NCBI GenBank assembly: GCA_029204225.1
Contig: CM055093.1
Coordinates: 45,306,338-45,370,337 of the forward strand
Length of the DNA: 64,000 nt
Source: Diphasiastrum complanatum
Taxonomy: Eukaryota; Streptophyta; Lycopodiopsida; Lycopodiales; Lycopodiaceae
Direction of reading: 5' to 3'
Of this stretch, positions 1 to 13,771 are shown piece after piece. Position 1 is the stretch's first letter. Every line of letters begins with the position of its first letter. The notes under the pieces were generated by a model, which saw only the letters and a list, made by a program, of their open reading frames with translations, was not told the DNA's origin and ran no database searches. The position numbers were made by a program, and so were the translations under genes.

Positions 1-2
1 AC

Positions 3-1574
3 ATGGATAAGAGAAAAACAATGTTATCTCATTTTGTTAGAGTGCCCAAAAATTTGAACAAGGCAGATTTTATTCAGGTTCATCACGTTGGAGCACTTGT
101 GTTAAATGGCACTTTGGAGTCCAAGGTCTTTTTTAATTATCCCAATGTTTGAAATGATCCAAATTTGACGATCACTATTGTACATAAGATAATTTGCGAA
201 TTTGGTGAAAATTTTCTAGAAATACTTTATTTGCAGCTTGACAACACTGCTAGAGAAAATAAAAATCAAATTGTTTTGGCATACTTGTCTATGCTAGTGG
301 AAATTTTTTTTTTCAAAAAAGTAAAAATAGGATTTTTGCTGGTAGGACATACCCACGATCAAATTGATCAAATATTTAGTTGCTTTTTTAAGAGGTTGAG
401 ACGCAAGAAAGCATTTCATTACCAGTGCTTCAAAGCATTGTTGAGGAATTGTATGTGCCAAAGCCAAATGTGTCATTAATCAGACACACATATGATTTTC
501 GTGAATATGTTAAAGCGTCCAACGAAATAGAGCGATGTGTAGCTAATATTAATGATATTAGCTTTCAGCACCAATTTAAAATCAAATGTAACGAATCAAG
601 CATTATATTATTATGGGGCAAATTATTTTCAAATTCAGTTTCGTGGCTACCTCTTGAAGGAGTGTGATTTTTGCTTAACATTCCATCGACTCAAATCAAG
701 CTTTTGTGTTGTCTCCCTTGAAGTCCTTGCTAGAAGAACAACAGGCGCAAAGAGAACATCGTGAAATTGATCCATTTGCCTCATTAAATTTTTTGGAATC
801 AAGTATTCAAGCAGCTTATCATTTTTTTGATGAGTTTGATCAGCATTGGTGGATGGACTTTTTCGAGGAACAAAAAATCAGTTTGCTCAATCTCAAACAT
901 ACATCAACAACTGATGAATTTCATTGGCCTCATAAATTAGGAACATCAACTACAACTGTCGAACCTTCAGATCTTCCTCGAAATATTAATTTCCTGCAGC
1001 TTGTGCAAGGTGAGGAACGTGAAATTTATGTGGGCTCAAGGAAGAATAAGCAAAGTGTAAAAGCTGCAAAAATGAAATGGCACGGTGATTTGAATGAAAT
1101 CCAAATTGGAAGCCTTGTTGCACTTCTAGCTTCAGAAAACAATGAAGGACATCCATTTTGGATTGCCAAAGTACTTGGTTTTATTTAAAATAGCAATCAA
1201 ACAAAAGTACTACGTGTCCATTGGTTGCGCACCACTTCAACGAATGCTTTTTTGGGAAGGTACGAACTCAAAATGTTGCAAGTAGATCCAAAGGGCAAGA
1301 GAAAGAGATTGCCAAAAAATCAACCATATCTATATTGAAAGAGCGACTTGGATTACTTGAAAACCCATCATCCTCCACTCGTCATCAACAGAGAAAAGCT
1401 GATTTACAAGGTTTTTTGTCAACATTAGACGCGGATTTTGAGGAAGACATGCCAGTTGACTCTGATGAAAAAGATGGGTCTTCCACTTCATCAGCTGAAA
1501 ACAGTGTACATAATACCATCAAATATGGTTTTCTTAGTTCTGCAGAAATCAATGTCTGTTTTCTAAATTCATAA
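3..1574 (+). pseudogene. DUF7869-like gene relic, frameshifted
   Basis: Coding-like sequence runs through four consecutive segments in changing frames (about 3-479, 425-667, 706-1188, 1221-1574), so at least three frameshifts plus a TGA at 150-152 break it. The first segment has the hallmark residues LQLDNTARENKNQ followed by VGHTHDQIDQIF, which I recognise as the DUF7869 type of protein (D-N-x-x-x-E-N-K-N, then G-H-T-H-x-x-I-D). The conserved D, E and H/D residues suggest an RNase H-like or transposase-like fold, but that is inference. The third segment holds a GSLVALLASEN...PFWIAKV stretch resembling a chromo- or Tudor-like module, and the last is acidic and serine-rich (about 1440-1520). 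The 5' part lies outside the window. It could be a host gene or part of a DNA transposon. Confidence 0.55.
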
Positions 1575-1904
1575 ACTCATGCCATATTCCAAAAGAATAT
1601 AACTTCATTTTATCAAAGTCTATAAGGAGTTAAAAGCTGGAAAAGTCTTTATTTCTTTGGGGTAATTTGTATCTACAAATTACAGTGTTGAACAAGTCGA
1701 GTCGACAGATTTGCCCTAGAGAAGATGTCGATGGAGTCGAAGTCGAGATGTCGATGGACTTAAGTGGAGTCAGTGAATTCAACATTAGTGAAGTTGATCT
1801 TGCTTCTACTTCAAGTCAATGTATTGCACAAACTGCTCGACTTGTGCGAGTAAGGTTGCATGCTACTGTAGAGAGAGAATATTTACGTAGTATACTGGTA
1901 CTCA
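1575..1904. other. Spacer with GTCGA-rich stretch
   Basis: No gene is visible. Positions about 1697-1760 are rich in GTCGA/GTCGAAGTCGA words, similar in composition to the GTCGA-rich repeats in the LTR of element K near 39.1 kb. It may be a decayed LTR fragment of that kind. The stretch also begins an ORF by chance (1667-1912) that has no recognisable domain. Confidence 0.25.
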
Positions 1905-2276
1905 GGAGATGAATTTAGGTGAGTAGGAGTAAAGATTAACTCCAACAGGAGAGACATCTCCACCATCACCATCCAAAGAACCATCTTCATCACCATCAAA
2001 CATGTTAGATTGAATAACATCAACAACATCAAGCTTATCCACATTCTCTTCTTCAAAGACAACATCCTTAGAAATGTTAACTTTCTTTGACTTAGGAATG
2101 TAAACCCTGTAAGCTTTCCTTACTTCACTATAGCCAACAAAGATTCCCTTCAAGAATACAAAAGATGAGTTGATATAGCAAGTACTACCAAAGATTTTCA
2201 AATGCTCCAAGCTTGGCTTCTTACCAAAAAGGACCTAAATTGAACTCTTACCATCCAAGTCTTAATTTGAGTACCT
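1905..2276 (-). pseudogene. Copia integrase C-terminal part (element B)
   Basis: Read on the minus strand this gives LEHLKIFGSTCYIN followed by GIFVGYSEVRKAYRVYIP and an acidic linker. This is the C-terminal part of a Ty1/copia integrase followed by the start of the integrase-RT linker. It matches element N at 50.7-50.9 kb (RGIFVGYSEVRKAYKVYNP) closely, so B belongs to the N/O/P family. An in-frame stop lies near 2240. The reading continues on the far side of the solo LTR (3108-3605). The downstream RT is absent, the fragment ending near 1905. Confidence 0.75.
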
Positions 2277-3107
2277 TGTGCAAAAAGTACAAAAAGGACC
2301 AAGAGTAGATCCTAATCTGATCCTCAAGAGGGATTGGTTGTCAGATTACTTGATATATCAATCTACTTCAGATTAAGATCAATCTAGATCAATTCTAGAC
2401 ACAAAATCATAACAAGAACAATCATTAATTGAAGGTAAGTGTATTTTATGGTTTCCCACGTGTGAAACCCTGTCTGAGTACTGACTCCAACCTGAAAATC
2501 AAGTACACATTGATAGAACCTCAAAACAATCAAAACAATTGTAGACAAATGGAGAGAATCACTCAAAATTGCTTCCAAAACCAAGATTGGTGTCTCACAT
2601 TGATTATGGCCAAATGTGGCTCTATATATACAATAAGTGGGAGCTCGTGGTACTGATCATCCCTCTGATCCCACATGTGTGAAGGTGCTTTGTCATATGA
2701 TGATTCATCATGCAAAATTGACACTTGGACAAAACCTTCTATTTTGAGCACTTTTGGTCCATTTTCCTTCTATATGAAGATCTACTTGGAAATCTTCTAG
2801 AAGTCCAAATTTGCCTACTTCAGCTTATTCCACACGTGTGATCTGTCCTCTACACATAAGATGTGACACCTAACCAAAATATTTGGCTCATGCAATCAAT
2901 AGATTGATGCCATGTGTCATATATCTAGAAAACTAGTTTTTGGCCTTTTTAGCCACTAGAACTTGAATTAAATCATATGTACAACCTATATGATTATGGT
3001 ACATGACAAGTACACTATTTTTACACGTGGGAACAGGCTCCACACATGTGTAATCATCCTATATACATGATTTTTGACCTCTACCAAGCTTATTTTTGCA
3101 ATTTTCA
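2277..3107. mobile_element. Solo LTR inserted in copia B integrase
   Basis: The segment begins TGTGCAAAAAGTAC and ends GCAATTTTCA, and it interrupts the integrase of B: flanking sequence aligns on both sides with the uninterrupted integrase of N (50.6-50.8 kb). The flanks TACCT (2272-2276) and CACCT (3108-3112) look like a 5-bp target-site duplication with one mismatch. There is no coding sequence inside. The first 60 bases resemble the LTR fragments at 46.24 and 46.76 kb (AAAAAGGACCAAGA, then CTCAAGAG..GATTGG). Several CACGTG or CACATGTG palindromes occur within it. A recombined solo LTR is the simplest explanation. Confidence 0.7.
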
Positions 3108-3605
3108 CACCTATTGCAAACAAAGTTAGCACACATCACAGCTTCACTCAAAATGACTTAGAAAGATTTGCATACACCCTCATGAATTTAGCCCTTTCAA
3201 AAAGATTGATTTTCCTCTCTTCTACACCACGTAGAACCTTTGAGTTTGAAAGCTCCCTCTTGATCCCATGTGCCACACAAATCTCTTTGAACTTTGTTGA
3301 TATGTCTTCATTTGCCAACTTTAAACACTTGACCTTCATGTTGAAGTGACTCTCCACAACATTCTTGAACTTGAGAAAAATATCAAATATGAAGTCCTCG
3401 CTCTTTAGAAGATAAGTCCAACAATATCTACTAAAGTCATCAATGCAAGTCACAAACATCTTTGCTCCTCCATTACTCAAAGCACTAGTACAATACACAT
3501 CCAAATATACTAAATGAAAAGACATCTTAGATCTTGAGCTAGATCTAGAATAAGACAACCTTTGTGACTTTGACATTGAACAAAGCTCACCAACTTTCTT
3601 CTTTG
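3108..3605 (-). pseudogene. Copia integrase core (element B), broken
   Basis: Minus-strand reading gives SMSKSQRLSYSRSSSRSK, then GAKMFVTCIDDFSRYCW (first catalytic Asp present), then CLKLANEDISTKFKEI where the second catalytic Asp region (normally RGDNGGEY) has decayed, then VEERK and ANLSKSF. It aligns with the integrases of N, O and P. A one-base deletion after ANLSKSF shifts the frame, and the solo LTR follows. On its 5' side it abuts the RNase H of element A at about 3605 without any LTR between, so the joint is a fusion of two partial elements. Confidence 0.75.
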
Positions 3606-5002
3606 CCTTCAAACTACCATGTCTAGAGTTGGCTGATAAAGCGATGGCACTTTGATTATCACAAAATAATGTCGTCGGGACATATTGATTCAGATCCATA
3701 TCTGAAAGTAAGTTTCTCAACCAAATTGCTTCCTTTGCAGCTTGAGAGGCTGCGATATACTCTGATTTAGTGGAAGATAGAGCTATCGAAGATTGTTTGT
3801 GACTGTTCCAGGAAATTGAACCATTGTTGAGGAAGAATGTAAATCTAGAAGTAGATTTATGAGTGTCTACATCTCTTGGCCAACTTGCATCTATGTAACC
3901 ACTAAGGAAATTGAGTTTGTCATTGTCGACTACTCCATAACAAATGGAAAAGTCCATAGTATCTCAAAGATATCTCATGACTCTCATGAGAGCCTTCCAA
4001 TGTGTTACACCAAGATTAGTCATAAACTGATTAAGAGAGCTGACTGCAAAAGCAATGTCTGGCCTAGTACAGATCATGGCGTACATAAGAGATCCTATAA
4101 TATAATGGTAAGGATACTCACGCATCTGCTGCTTTTCGTGAATTGTTTAGGGACACTGGTCCTTTGACAATTTGAGTCATGGTTCCATTGGTGAGAGAGC
4201 TACTTTGCAATTGATTAGATTATATCTGACTAAAATGTTGTAGATGTACCTCTGTTGTGTGATGTAGATCAACTTCTGTTTTTTGTCTCTGTGGATTTGT
4301 ATACCAAGGCAGAAATGAGCTTCGTCCAGATCGGTCATGTGAATTCGGAAGATAGCATTGTCTTAGCTTCTTTTATCAGATCGGTACTATTACTGAAAAG
4401 CAATGTATCATCCACATATAAAGTAATAATGATAAAAGACTGTTGCACTGCTTTGAAGTAAACGTTTGAATCTGAAGAGCTAGATGTGTAGCCATGATCA
4501 ATAAGAAAAGTATTGATCCTTTGAAACCATGCTCGAGCAGATTGCTTCAAGCCATAAAGTACCTTATGGGATTTGCACACATGATTGTGTTTACCCTTGA
4601 TGATATAACCTTTTAGTTGCACCATGTAAATGTCTTTTTCAATAACTCCATTGAGATATGTTGTCTTACATCCATTTGATATATTTCCAAATCTGCTGCA
4701 GCGACAAATGATAGCAAAAGTTGAATAGAAGAATGCATTACTACTGGACTAAAAGTTTCAGTGTAATTGATGTTGTATACCTGAGAAAATCCTCTAGCAA
4801 CAAGTCGTGCCTTTCTTCTGTTGATGCTTCCATCCGCGTTGTACTTAACTTTGAAAGTCCATTTGCAATCAACTATGATTCTGCTAGCAGGTAATTCAAC
4901 AATCGTCCATGTCTGGTTCTTGATAAGAGTTGAATACTCTTTATCCATAGTTTCTTTCCAGAGATCGGATTTAGGCTGACTGAGTGCCTCTTCGACAGAC
5001 AT
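3606..5002 (-). pseudogene. Copia reverse transcriptase and RNase H (element A)
   Basis: Minus-strand fragments run in pol order. 5002-4613 is the RT N-terminus (CKWTFKVKYNADGSINRRKA, ARLVARGFSQ, ETFSPVV). 4625-4335 holds KVLYGLKQSARAWFQRI and the catalytic LYVDDTLLF. 3957-3606 is RNase H (SGYIDASWPRDVDTHKSTS, SSTKSEYIAASQAAKEAIWL, CDNQSAIALSANSRHGSLK). Frameshifts and stops separate the pieces (around 4620 and between 4250 and 3960). RNase H breaks off just after the DNQSA motif, where B integrase begins, so the C-terminus, polypurine tract and 3' LTR are missing. Confidence 0.8.
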
Positions 5003-5297
5003 CGGTTCCTGAAGGTAGGCTACAGACTCATTGATATACTGGTTGGGTGGTCTGTTGGTTCTTGTAGAATTCTGGGTAATAGAGAAAGTTTATCATTTCC
5101 ATCATACTATAGTTGCTGAAATGCAACATCATCATCTTCTGACCCACCGTCGATTTATTGTTCGTCGAAAGTAGAAGAGCTTGGAGCTTCAATGGGAATA
5201 GTCGCCTACAAAACTGGAAAGTTCAAAGCGTCAAGAGAATCTGACAGGTCGGCTACATAGGAACTACCCTTTCCTTTGAGGTCTTGAAACTGATCTT

Positions 5298-6300
5298 CTA
5301 TAAAGATGACATCCCAACTAGTGAATATCTTCGACTCGATGGGATTGAATAACTTGTAGGCTTGATCTCAAGTAGTGTAGCTGATGAAAACACATTTAAT
5401 ACTCTGGAAGTCGAGCTTCTTCCTGAGATCATGAGGTATTTGCGCAAAGGCAATACATCCAAAAACTCGTAATTTTGATAAAAAAAGTTTGGTACCTGTC
5501 CAAACTTCGAATGATGTTTTGTCTGAGAGGCCTTTAGTAGGACATCTGTTCTGAATATAGGTTGTTGTAAAAAAGCTTCAGTCCATAAGCACTTCAGAAG
5601 AGTCGTATGTGATAACATGTACTTTGCTAATTCGACTGAGGTTCTGTTCTTTCTCTCAGCAAGACCATTTGATTGAGGTGAATAAGAGGTAATATATTGT
5701 TGCTCAATGCCATTGTTGAGACAGTGTTTCTTAAATTCATTGGAGATGTATTCTCCCCCGTTATCTGACCTCAGTGCTTTGATTCGTTTGCTAGTTTGAT
5801 TCTCAACATGCTCTTTGAATTTTCTGAATTTGATGAAAATCTCTGACTTTTGTTTAATAAAATAAACAACTGTCCTTCTGGAAAACTCATCAATAAAGTT
5901 AATAAAATACTTTGCATCTAACAATGAAAGAGTTTGCATTGGTCCACATATATCTGTGTGAACAACATCTAGCAAACCTTTTGTTGCATGCATATGGTCT
6001 GATCTAAAAGGAATCCTAGCCTGCTTTCCAAAAATGCAGCCATGACAGACAGGGAGATCGACCTTACTAGAAGGATAATCGATATCAAGAACCGTTGATT
6101 ATCTGGACATGTTCAAAATAGATGCATGATTCACGTGTCCTAAGCAATGATGCCATAGTAATGCTTTATTGACTAAAACAGAGGTTTTCAAGGCTTGACT
6201 AGACTCAGAATAACAATGTGCCAATCTATATAAGTAACCCTACCTCTTGTCGAGTGCAAGGATCTTATTACTCCTATCAATAAATTTGGATAGTTCAGAT
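5298..6300 (-). pseudogene. Copia integrase (element A)
   Basis: The pre-integrase zinc finger region lies at about 6300-6000 (HHCLGHVNHAS, then CHGCIFGKQARIPF) with stops. The open stretch 5993-5298 contains VVHTDICGPMQ, FIDEFSRR (first Asp), LRSDNGGEYIS (second Asp) and NGLAERKNRT (Glu), so all three catalytic residues are kept. The C-terminal VFGC-like region is altered. Sequence 5003-5297 between this and RT is an acidic linker with several stops. Its closest relative in the window is element I at 31.1-32.6 kb. Confidence 0.8.
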
Positions 6301-6399
6301 TCAAATTCTACCTTATGACCTAAATCTATAATTCTACTTACTGATAACAGATTTGTAGAGAGTTTAGGAACATATAAGACTTTTAATAGTAATTTGAAT

Positions 6400-7452
6400 T
6401 GATCGTGCTAGAATCGCAATCTTACAGCACCTTCACCCTCAATAGTGTGAGTACTATTGTCACCAAGATGAACAAATTTCTTCGTGTTGTAAGGCGTGTA
6501 GGAGTTGAAGATCTCACGTTGATTGGTCATATGTTGAGTTGCTTCAGAATCCAGAAACCATGAATCATCCAAAAATGTGCTTTGATCTTTGACCATGAAT
6601 GCGCCTTCGTCCACTTCGACCTGGGGAGATGATGAAATTGTGTTTGCTTGTTGATCAGGTTGCTTGGCTGCGTTCTTCGCCTAGAGAATTCGACAATCCT
6701 TGATCTCATGGTTATTGTGCTTGCAATACCTGCAAAACATCTTCTTCTTCAACTGTGGATTCAATGATTATTCTTGACTTTGAGTCGGCTTCTGATTCAT
6801 TGCAGCCTTCTTGGAGCTTTTTTGCTTCTGTCGCTTAGAGCCTTTGTTGACATATAGAGCCTGAGAGGAGGAAGTCGACAAAGTGTCTTGACTTTTTTAA
6901 TTATCTTTTTGCAACAACATAGTGATAACTCTAGTAAGAGTTAAGTCTGAGTGTGTCAATATGATCATCACCCAGTTCTCATATGTAGAGGGCAAGTTTG
7001 AAAGCAATGTCATAATTGCGTTCTTGATCGTCTATGACTGATCTGACATCAGCCATCTGTTGCAAGAGATTCTTAATCTGGTTAATGTGATTCTGAAGAG
7101 AATCACCAACAGACATCTTGAATGTGAAGAATTTTCTTCTTAGATGTAACTTGGTAGTTATGTCCCTCATGTCATATAGTGAGTTTAGGATGTCCCAAAC
7201 GCCTTTTCATTTTTTAGCTTTAGCTATGTGTCCAATCTATGTATCTGATATATTGAGGATAATAAGCGTGAAAGCTTTACCGTCCTTTGATTTCTACTTT
7301 GAGTCATCGTCTTCAGGTTTTACTTCTGTACTTGTAACAACGTCCCATAATTCACTGGCGATTAGCAAGGTCTTCATCTTAAATTTCCACAAATAATAAT
7401 TGGATCCATTCAGCTTGTCTGCGATAAGACTGACTTTACTTTGAGAATCCAT
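6400..7452 (-). pseudogene. Copia gag, zinc knuckle and protease (element A)
   Basis: Gag starts with MDSQSKVSLIADKLNGSNY at 7452, 195 bases inside the primer site, and continues through the UBN2-type region (7170-6979, TTKLHLRRKFFTFKMS, NHINQIKNLLQQM). The zinc knuckle CRYCKHNNHEIKDC (about 6738-6697) keeps C-x2-C-x4-H-x4-C. The protease reads DSWFLDSEATQHMT at about 6560, where the active-site DSGAT has become DSEAT, a likely inactivating change. Stops and frameshifts interrupt gag around 7300-7200 and 6960-6770. Confidence 0.75.
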
Positions 7453-7646
7453 CTGGAACTTAGTCTGTCGATTGTCTCGATGACGCTAAGATGTAGTAAT
7501 CCCAACAATAGGAAACCAATTCTCTAATACTGAAAGATTAGAAAGAACTGAAGAGTTTGATATCAATTTGATATTGCGAAAGATATCAAGTATTAGAGCT
7601 TTTGCTCTGATATCATGAAGGAATTAGATAAAGAAGTAGTGAAATA

Positions 7647-7658
7647 GCTCTGATACCA
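7647..7658 (-). promoter_or_regulatory. Primer binding site, initiator-Met tRNA type (element A)
   Basis: The minus strand reads TGGTATCAGAGC, the standard plant copia primer site complementary to the 3' end of initiator Met-tRNA. It abuts the LTR terminus (TGTCGGAAAT on the plus strand). Confidence 0.85.
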
Positions 7659-8700
7659 TGTCGGAAATAGGTTAGATAATCATAGCGGAAACTTCCTACT
7701 TCTAGTGCATGACTATGCCTATCAAAAATTGAACAAAGCAGTAGTGATGGGAATCACGCTCAATCTTTAGCAACTAACTTTGAAATCGCTAGATACTAAG
7801 TGATTACGTAGCCAAACATGAAGTATTGAATTCTCAGACAATTTTATTAGTTACAAAGGAAGTACATGCATGCATTTTGACCTATACTGAACGCAATAAA
7901 AGATAAGTATTGATTCAGAAAAATAAAATCAAATGCTAATGAGCGCAAAACATTAGCAGATAGAAACCGCGCACCCTAAGCTGTCTTTGAGTAACTGACG
8001 ATAAGTCTGATGACAAGCAACTATGCTGGTAAGCAATACGCAATAGCAACTTTAAAATATAACTCTAAAAGTGAGTTAGAATGCTCAAGAGAGTTCAAGC
8101 TTAAAAGCTTGACAAAGAGCTAACTTGCAATACTTGCTGATATTAAACTACTTACATTAAAATTGTATGTATATGATCGACTATTTATACTAAGAAATTA
8201 GGTCGTCAATTATGATTGCCAGTTGGCTGGCATCCGCTGACATCCATCCGGTTCCTTGTCATTGATTGCTGATAAGTGATGAAATTGGCCGTAAACGTTA
8301 TGTCTACATAAATGAACCAAACTGTCACTTCTGCAGAAATGAACTAAAACAACCACAGGTGACACTGTCGCAAAAGGCGACAATGTCGGGATTTTGTGAA
8401 AAATATGACAGTGCCTTAAAAATTGCTTTAGGGTTGCCCTACACTTTGCCAAAGTTATTTTCTTAACTTTTGAGGCTCTTTGGAGAAAGCAAAAAGTGCG
8501 ACATTTTGTCAAGTGAAAAATGCGACTCTGCATATTTTGATTTAGGGTTGCCCTACACTTTGCCAGAGTCATTTCCTTAACTTTTGAGGCTCTTTGGAGA
8601 AAGCGAAAAGTGCGACATTTTGTCAAGTAAAAAATGCGACTCTACATATTTGCTTGCAAATCTTGACAGACAAAAAAAATGCGAAAAATAACTCTGCATT
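7659..8700 (-). mobile_element. 5' LTR of copia element A
   Basis: This is the LTR adjoining A's primer site. About 820 bases match the LTR of element J (32.68-33.52 kb) in opposite orientation. On the minus strand a TATA box, GTATAAATAG, lies at 8181-8190, with a matching box in J, so transcription would run leftward into gag. The distal end contains a 114-bp tandem duplication. The outer LTR boundary is not clear and 8700 is an estimate. Confidence 0.7.
8463..8690. repeat. 114-bp tandem duplication in LTR of A
   Basis: The unit beginning TTAACTTTTGAGGCTC at 8463 recurs at 8577 with few differences (both contain AGTGCGACATTTTGTCAAGT). The second copy diverges after the TACATATTTGC stretch. 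Confidence 0.8.
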
Positions 8701-11149
<2,449 letters not shown>

Positions 11150-11460
11150 GGTGGAATAGATATGTGCATATTTGGTATTGGAAATCCAGATGGAGTTTTG
11201 AGATCTTTGGATTATCGGATAATGCAGTTATTGATCTTCTTGAAGGAATTGAATTCCTTGTACCATTTTAAACATAGATACTGGATATCTATTGGTATAC
11301 TTCAGCTATATTGAATTTTTCCTATTGGTTTTGAAGAATACAATTAGGTCATTTTGACTGTATATGAACGAGGTTTCTCGTCCATACAAGGGTCAATGCC
11401 TAGTTGTATTCTTAGATGATGTTGTCATCTACTATGAAAACTTAAGGAAATGGAGAATTC
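11150..11460 (+). pseudogene. Decayed gypsy-type reverse transcriptase
   Basis: A plus-strand stretch (11397-11453) reads CLVVFLDDVVIYYENLRKW, which fits the RT catalytic block (x-x-D-D) followed by the downstream helix of Ty3/gypsy RTs. Upstream, frames interrupted by stops keep pieces such as LLEGIEFL and a Phe-Pro-x-Gly-Phe remnant of the preceding RT blocks. No other domain is preserved. The assignment rests on one motif and should be treated as moderate. Confidence 0.45.
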
Positions 11461-11619
11461 TATAGTTGGAGGTATCTTTCTAGAAAATGGTTGAAGATTG
11501 GACCCTATATTGGTTATAAAATAGTCTTTTTGATTTTCTAATAGTCGGATGTGTTAAAATTGGAAAAACAAATCCATATTGATTTCTTGGCTTGTACAAA
11601 TGTTGTACCATGCAAGTAT

Positions 11620-12030
11620 GTAGCTCATAAATGCAAAATGCCAAGTTTGGCCTACATAGAACTCGAGCTACATGGTTATGTAATATCTAGATTGAAGAAT
11701 ACAACTTGCATATAGTTTGTAGACATAGAATTGGCAAAGTCATGCTTGTAGAAACTCATGGCAATTCACATGCATTAATTGTAAGTGATCCCTAGTGACA
11801 TGCAAGACATGCACAAGGTGTAATGGACACATGCATGATGATTTGTACTTTGTTAGTTAGAACTAGCACACTTGTAAAAAGTTGGTAGAATTTCATGCAT
11901 GGCAAGTGACAAACGTCACATAGACTCTAGATGTCACTTTAGTTGTCATTTTGGAATGGATAGATGTGGTTCTACCTCGAGCTACCTCAAACTCCATAAA
12001 TATGTGTAGCTCTCCTCACAATCAATGATG
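11620..12030 (+). mobile_element. LTR fragment related to the LTR of element Q
   Basis: Matches 62.57-62.94 kb in inverted orientation over about 400 bases (AACTCGAGCTACATGGTT, ATTGTAAGTGATCC, CTACCTCGAGCTAC). Contains a TATA-like CCATAAATATGTG at about 11993. It runs directly into a gag fragment with no primer site, so U5 and leader are deleted. Confidence 0.7.
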
Positions 12031-12045
12031 AAGAACCAATCTAAA

Positions 12046-12340
12046 CTATTTTGCTTGTTATCTCTCTTAATGGCTTCAGAGATGACTATGATAATCTTGT
12101 TCAGTCTTTTGCTATTAGAGGGGAGTTGCCTAATCTAGAAACTCTTCAAAGAATTCTTATTTCTGAAGAATCTAGACAAAGCTATAAACTCTCCAGGATG
12201 AACAAACTCGAGCATGGTGGAAGTGACAAAGCCCTCTTTGTCAAAGGCAAGTAGAAAGGAAGGAGTAAGAACCAGTTCTCTCAAGCATCCAACAAATACA
12301 AAGCCAAAGTGATCAGAATCGATTGGAAAACTATCAGACA
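12046..12340 (+). pseudogene. Copia gag fragment
   Basis: The reading LNGFRDDYDNLVQSFAIRG then LPNLETLQRILISEESRQ is the C-terminal half of a copia Gag (UBN2 region; compare DDHANLVQSFAIQKTLPSM in element D). It ends in a stop near 12254 before any zinc knuckle. About 70 residues remain. Confidence 0.75.
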
Positions 12341-12344
12341 AGTA

Positions 12345-13349
12345 ACTGATTTCAAATTTTTAACTAAACTCGTGAATGGATTTTTGATACGATGCTAAAA
12401 GCATCCGAAAACAAAGAAGAAGTGATGGAATTAGAATGTGAAATTCACAAAAAAAAAAAAAAATTCAAATTTCAATCTGGGAGCTTCCAACTCCAAAAGT
12501 TTAAAAAAAAATGACATTACAGTAAAAACTGTCGACAATCTCATTGCGGTTCTTTCTGTCAATTTTAACTTATCTATCACCAGAAAATAATCTAGACTTA
12601 GTGAAAACACTGTAACCAATTTTGACTGATAAACTCAATTCAATCAATTCACTAATCTAAACCAATTCTATAGATAACGAAAAAATGACCGAAATTTTGA
12701 TTTTTTCAAAAAACTCAATTTTTGATTTATTTTACGTGATTTGAAAATTTTGACGAAAATACTATTAGTATAAAAGACAATCGAAATCGAAAAATTAAGC
12801 ACTGTTTGATTTCTAATGTTGCTAACCCAACGTCAAACTGGCATGCAAAGCACACTACATCAGTCACAAAACGTCATCCCAGAATTTTTTACGTAAACTT
12901 TAGTTTTACGGAATTTGTCAGCCAATATCACAGATTTGTGACCCAACTGTCAGAGTACATGCGTATGACCACTCAAATCGATTGTTAATCCATCATGCAT
13001 GTCATAATCACTCTGAGAATCAGCATGCAACCAATCCATGCAAGCATAGTAATACACATTAGGGAAATGACTGGCATGCAACTAGAACAATTTCAAATTT
13101 TGCCAATTTTACTCACAAAACTGCAAAATTTCGGATGATCATAACTTTGGCTACAATACACAAAATTGGGTGCTATAAAGCTCAGTACATAAGGAGACCA
13201 AGTGAACAAGATGCTTGCCACATCAGACTGCCACCTAGGCTTCACACATGCGAGATCAGAGTGTCATAAAATTTGTAGTAGGGTGCATTTCCACAAGACA
13301 AAATCGTGCAAGAACGTGCAAACACCCATTCTAGCCAAAAATTGATGTT
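12345..13349. other. No gene seen
   Basis: A/T-rich with short homopolymers (a 13-A run at about 12450) and no coding signal. I could not relate it to any other part of the window. Confidence 0.3.
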
Positions 13350-13771
13350 ACCAATAGTCTTAAACAATTAATTCTTCTCATTAATCATGAAAATAGAGTA
13401 CAAATGGTGCCTTTTTAAAAAGTGGGGAAGGCCCTTGCCCCAAAATCCTATTGGCTAATATTTACATTGATCCTATCCATTCATCTTGGACCCAACTTGA
13501 TCCAAGGGTCCACAAAAAGTACATTGAAATTCACAAGATTCATGTGAGTCCCAAATTGGACCCAACTCTAAAAAAGTAGTCTCTAAGTTTAAAATTGACT
13601 TTGGGCCTCAAGTTTTATTTTACTTACAAAGGTCCCAAGCCTATTATTTTAATTACAACTTAGCTTGCATGCTCATTGGGCCATGGGCTTATACGTGCAT
13701 GATGCCATTCTCTCGTAACACATTTTATTGGTCGATTTTATTTATTTAGAATTCGTCGGGAATACCCCCAA
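13350..13771 (-). mobile_element. Gypsy LTR fragment (element S), inverted copy of LTR H
   Basis: Reverse complement matches the first 390 bases of the complete LTR at 28600 (GGGGGTATTCCC start, ACTTGAGGCCCAAAGTCA-like block, TTGGGTCCAAGATGAATGG, GTACTCTATT). In this copy the TATA box has decayed to TTTTTAAAAAGG. The U5 end is missing at about 13350. The extra-ORF relic that precedes it on the minus strand runs straight into the LTR start, as at LTR H. Confidence 0.8.
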
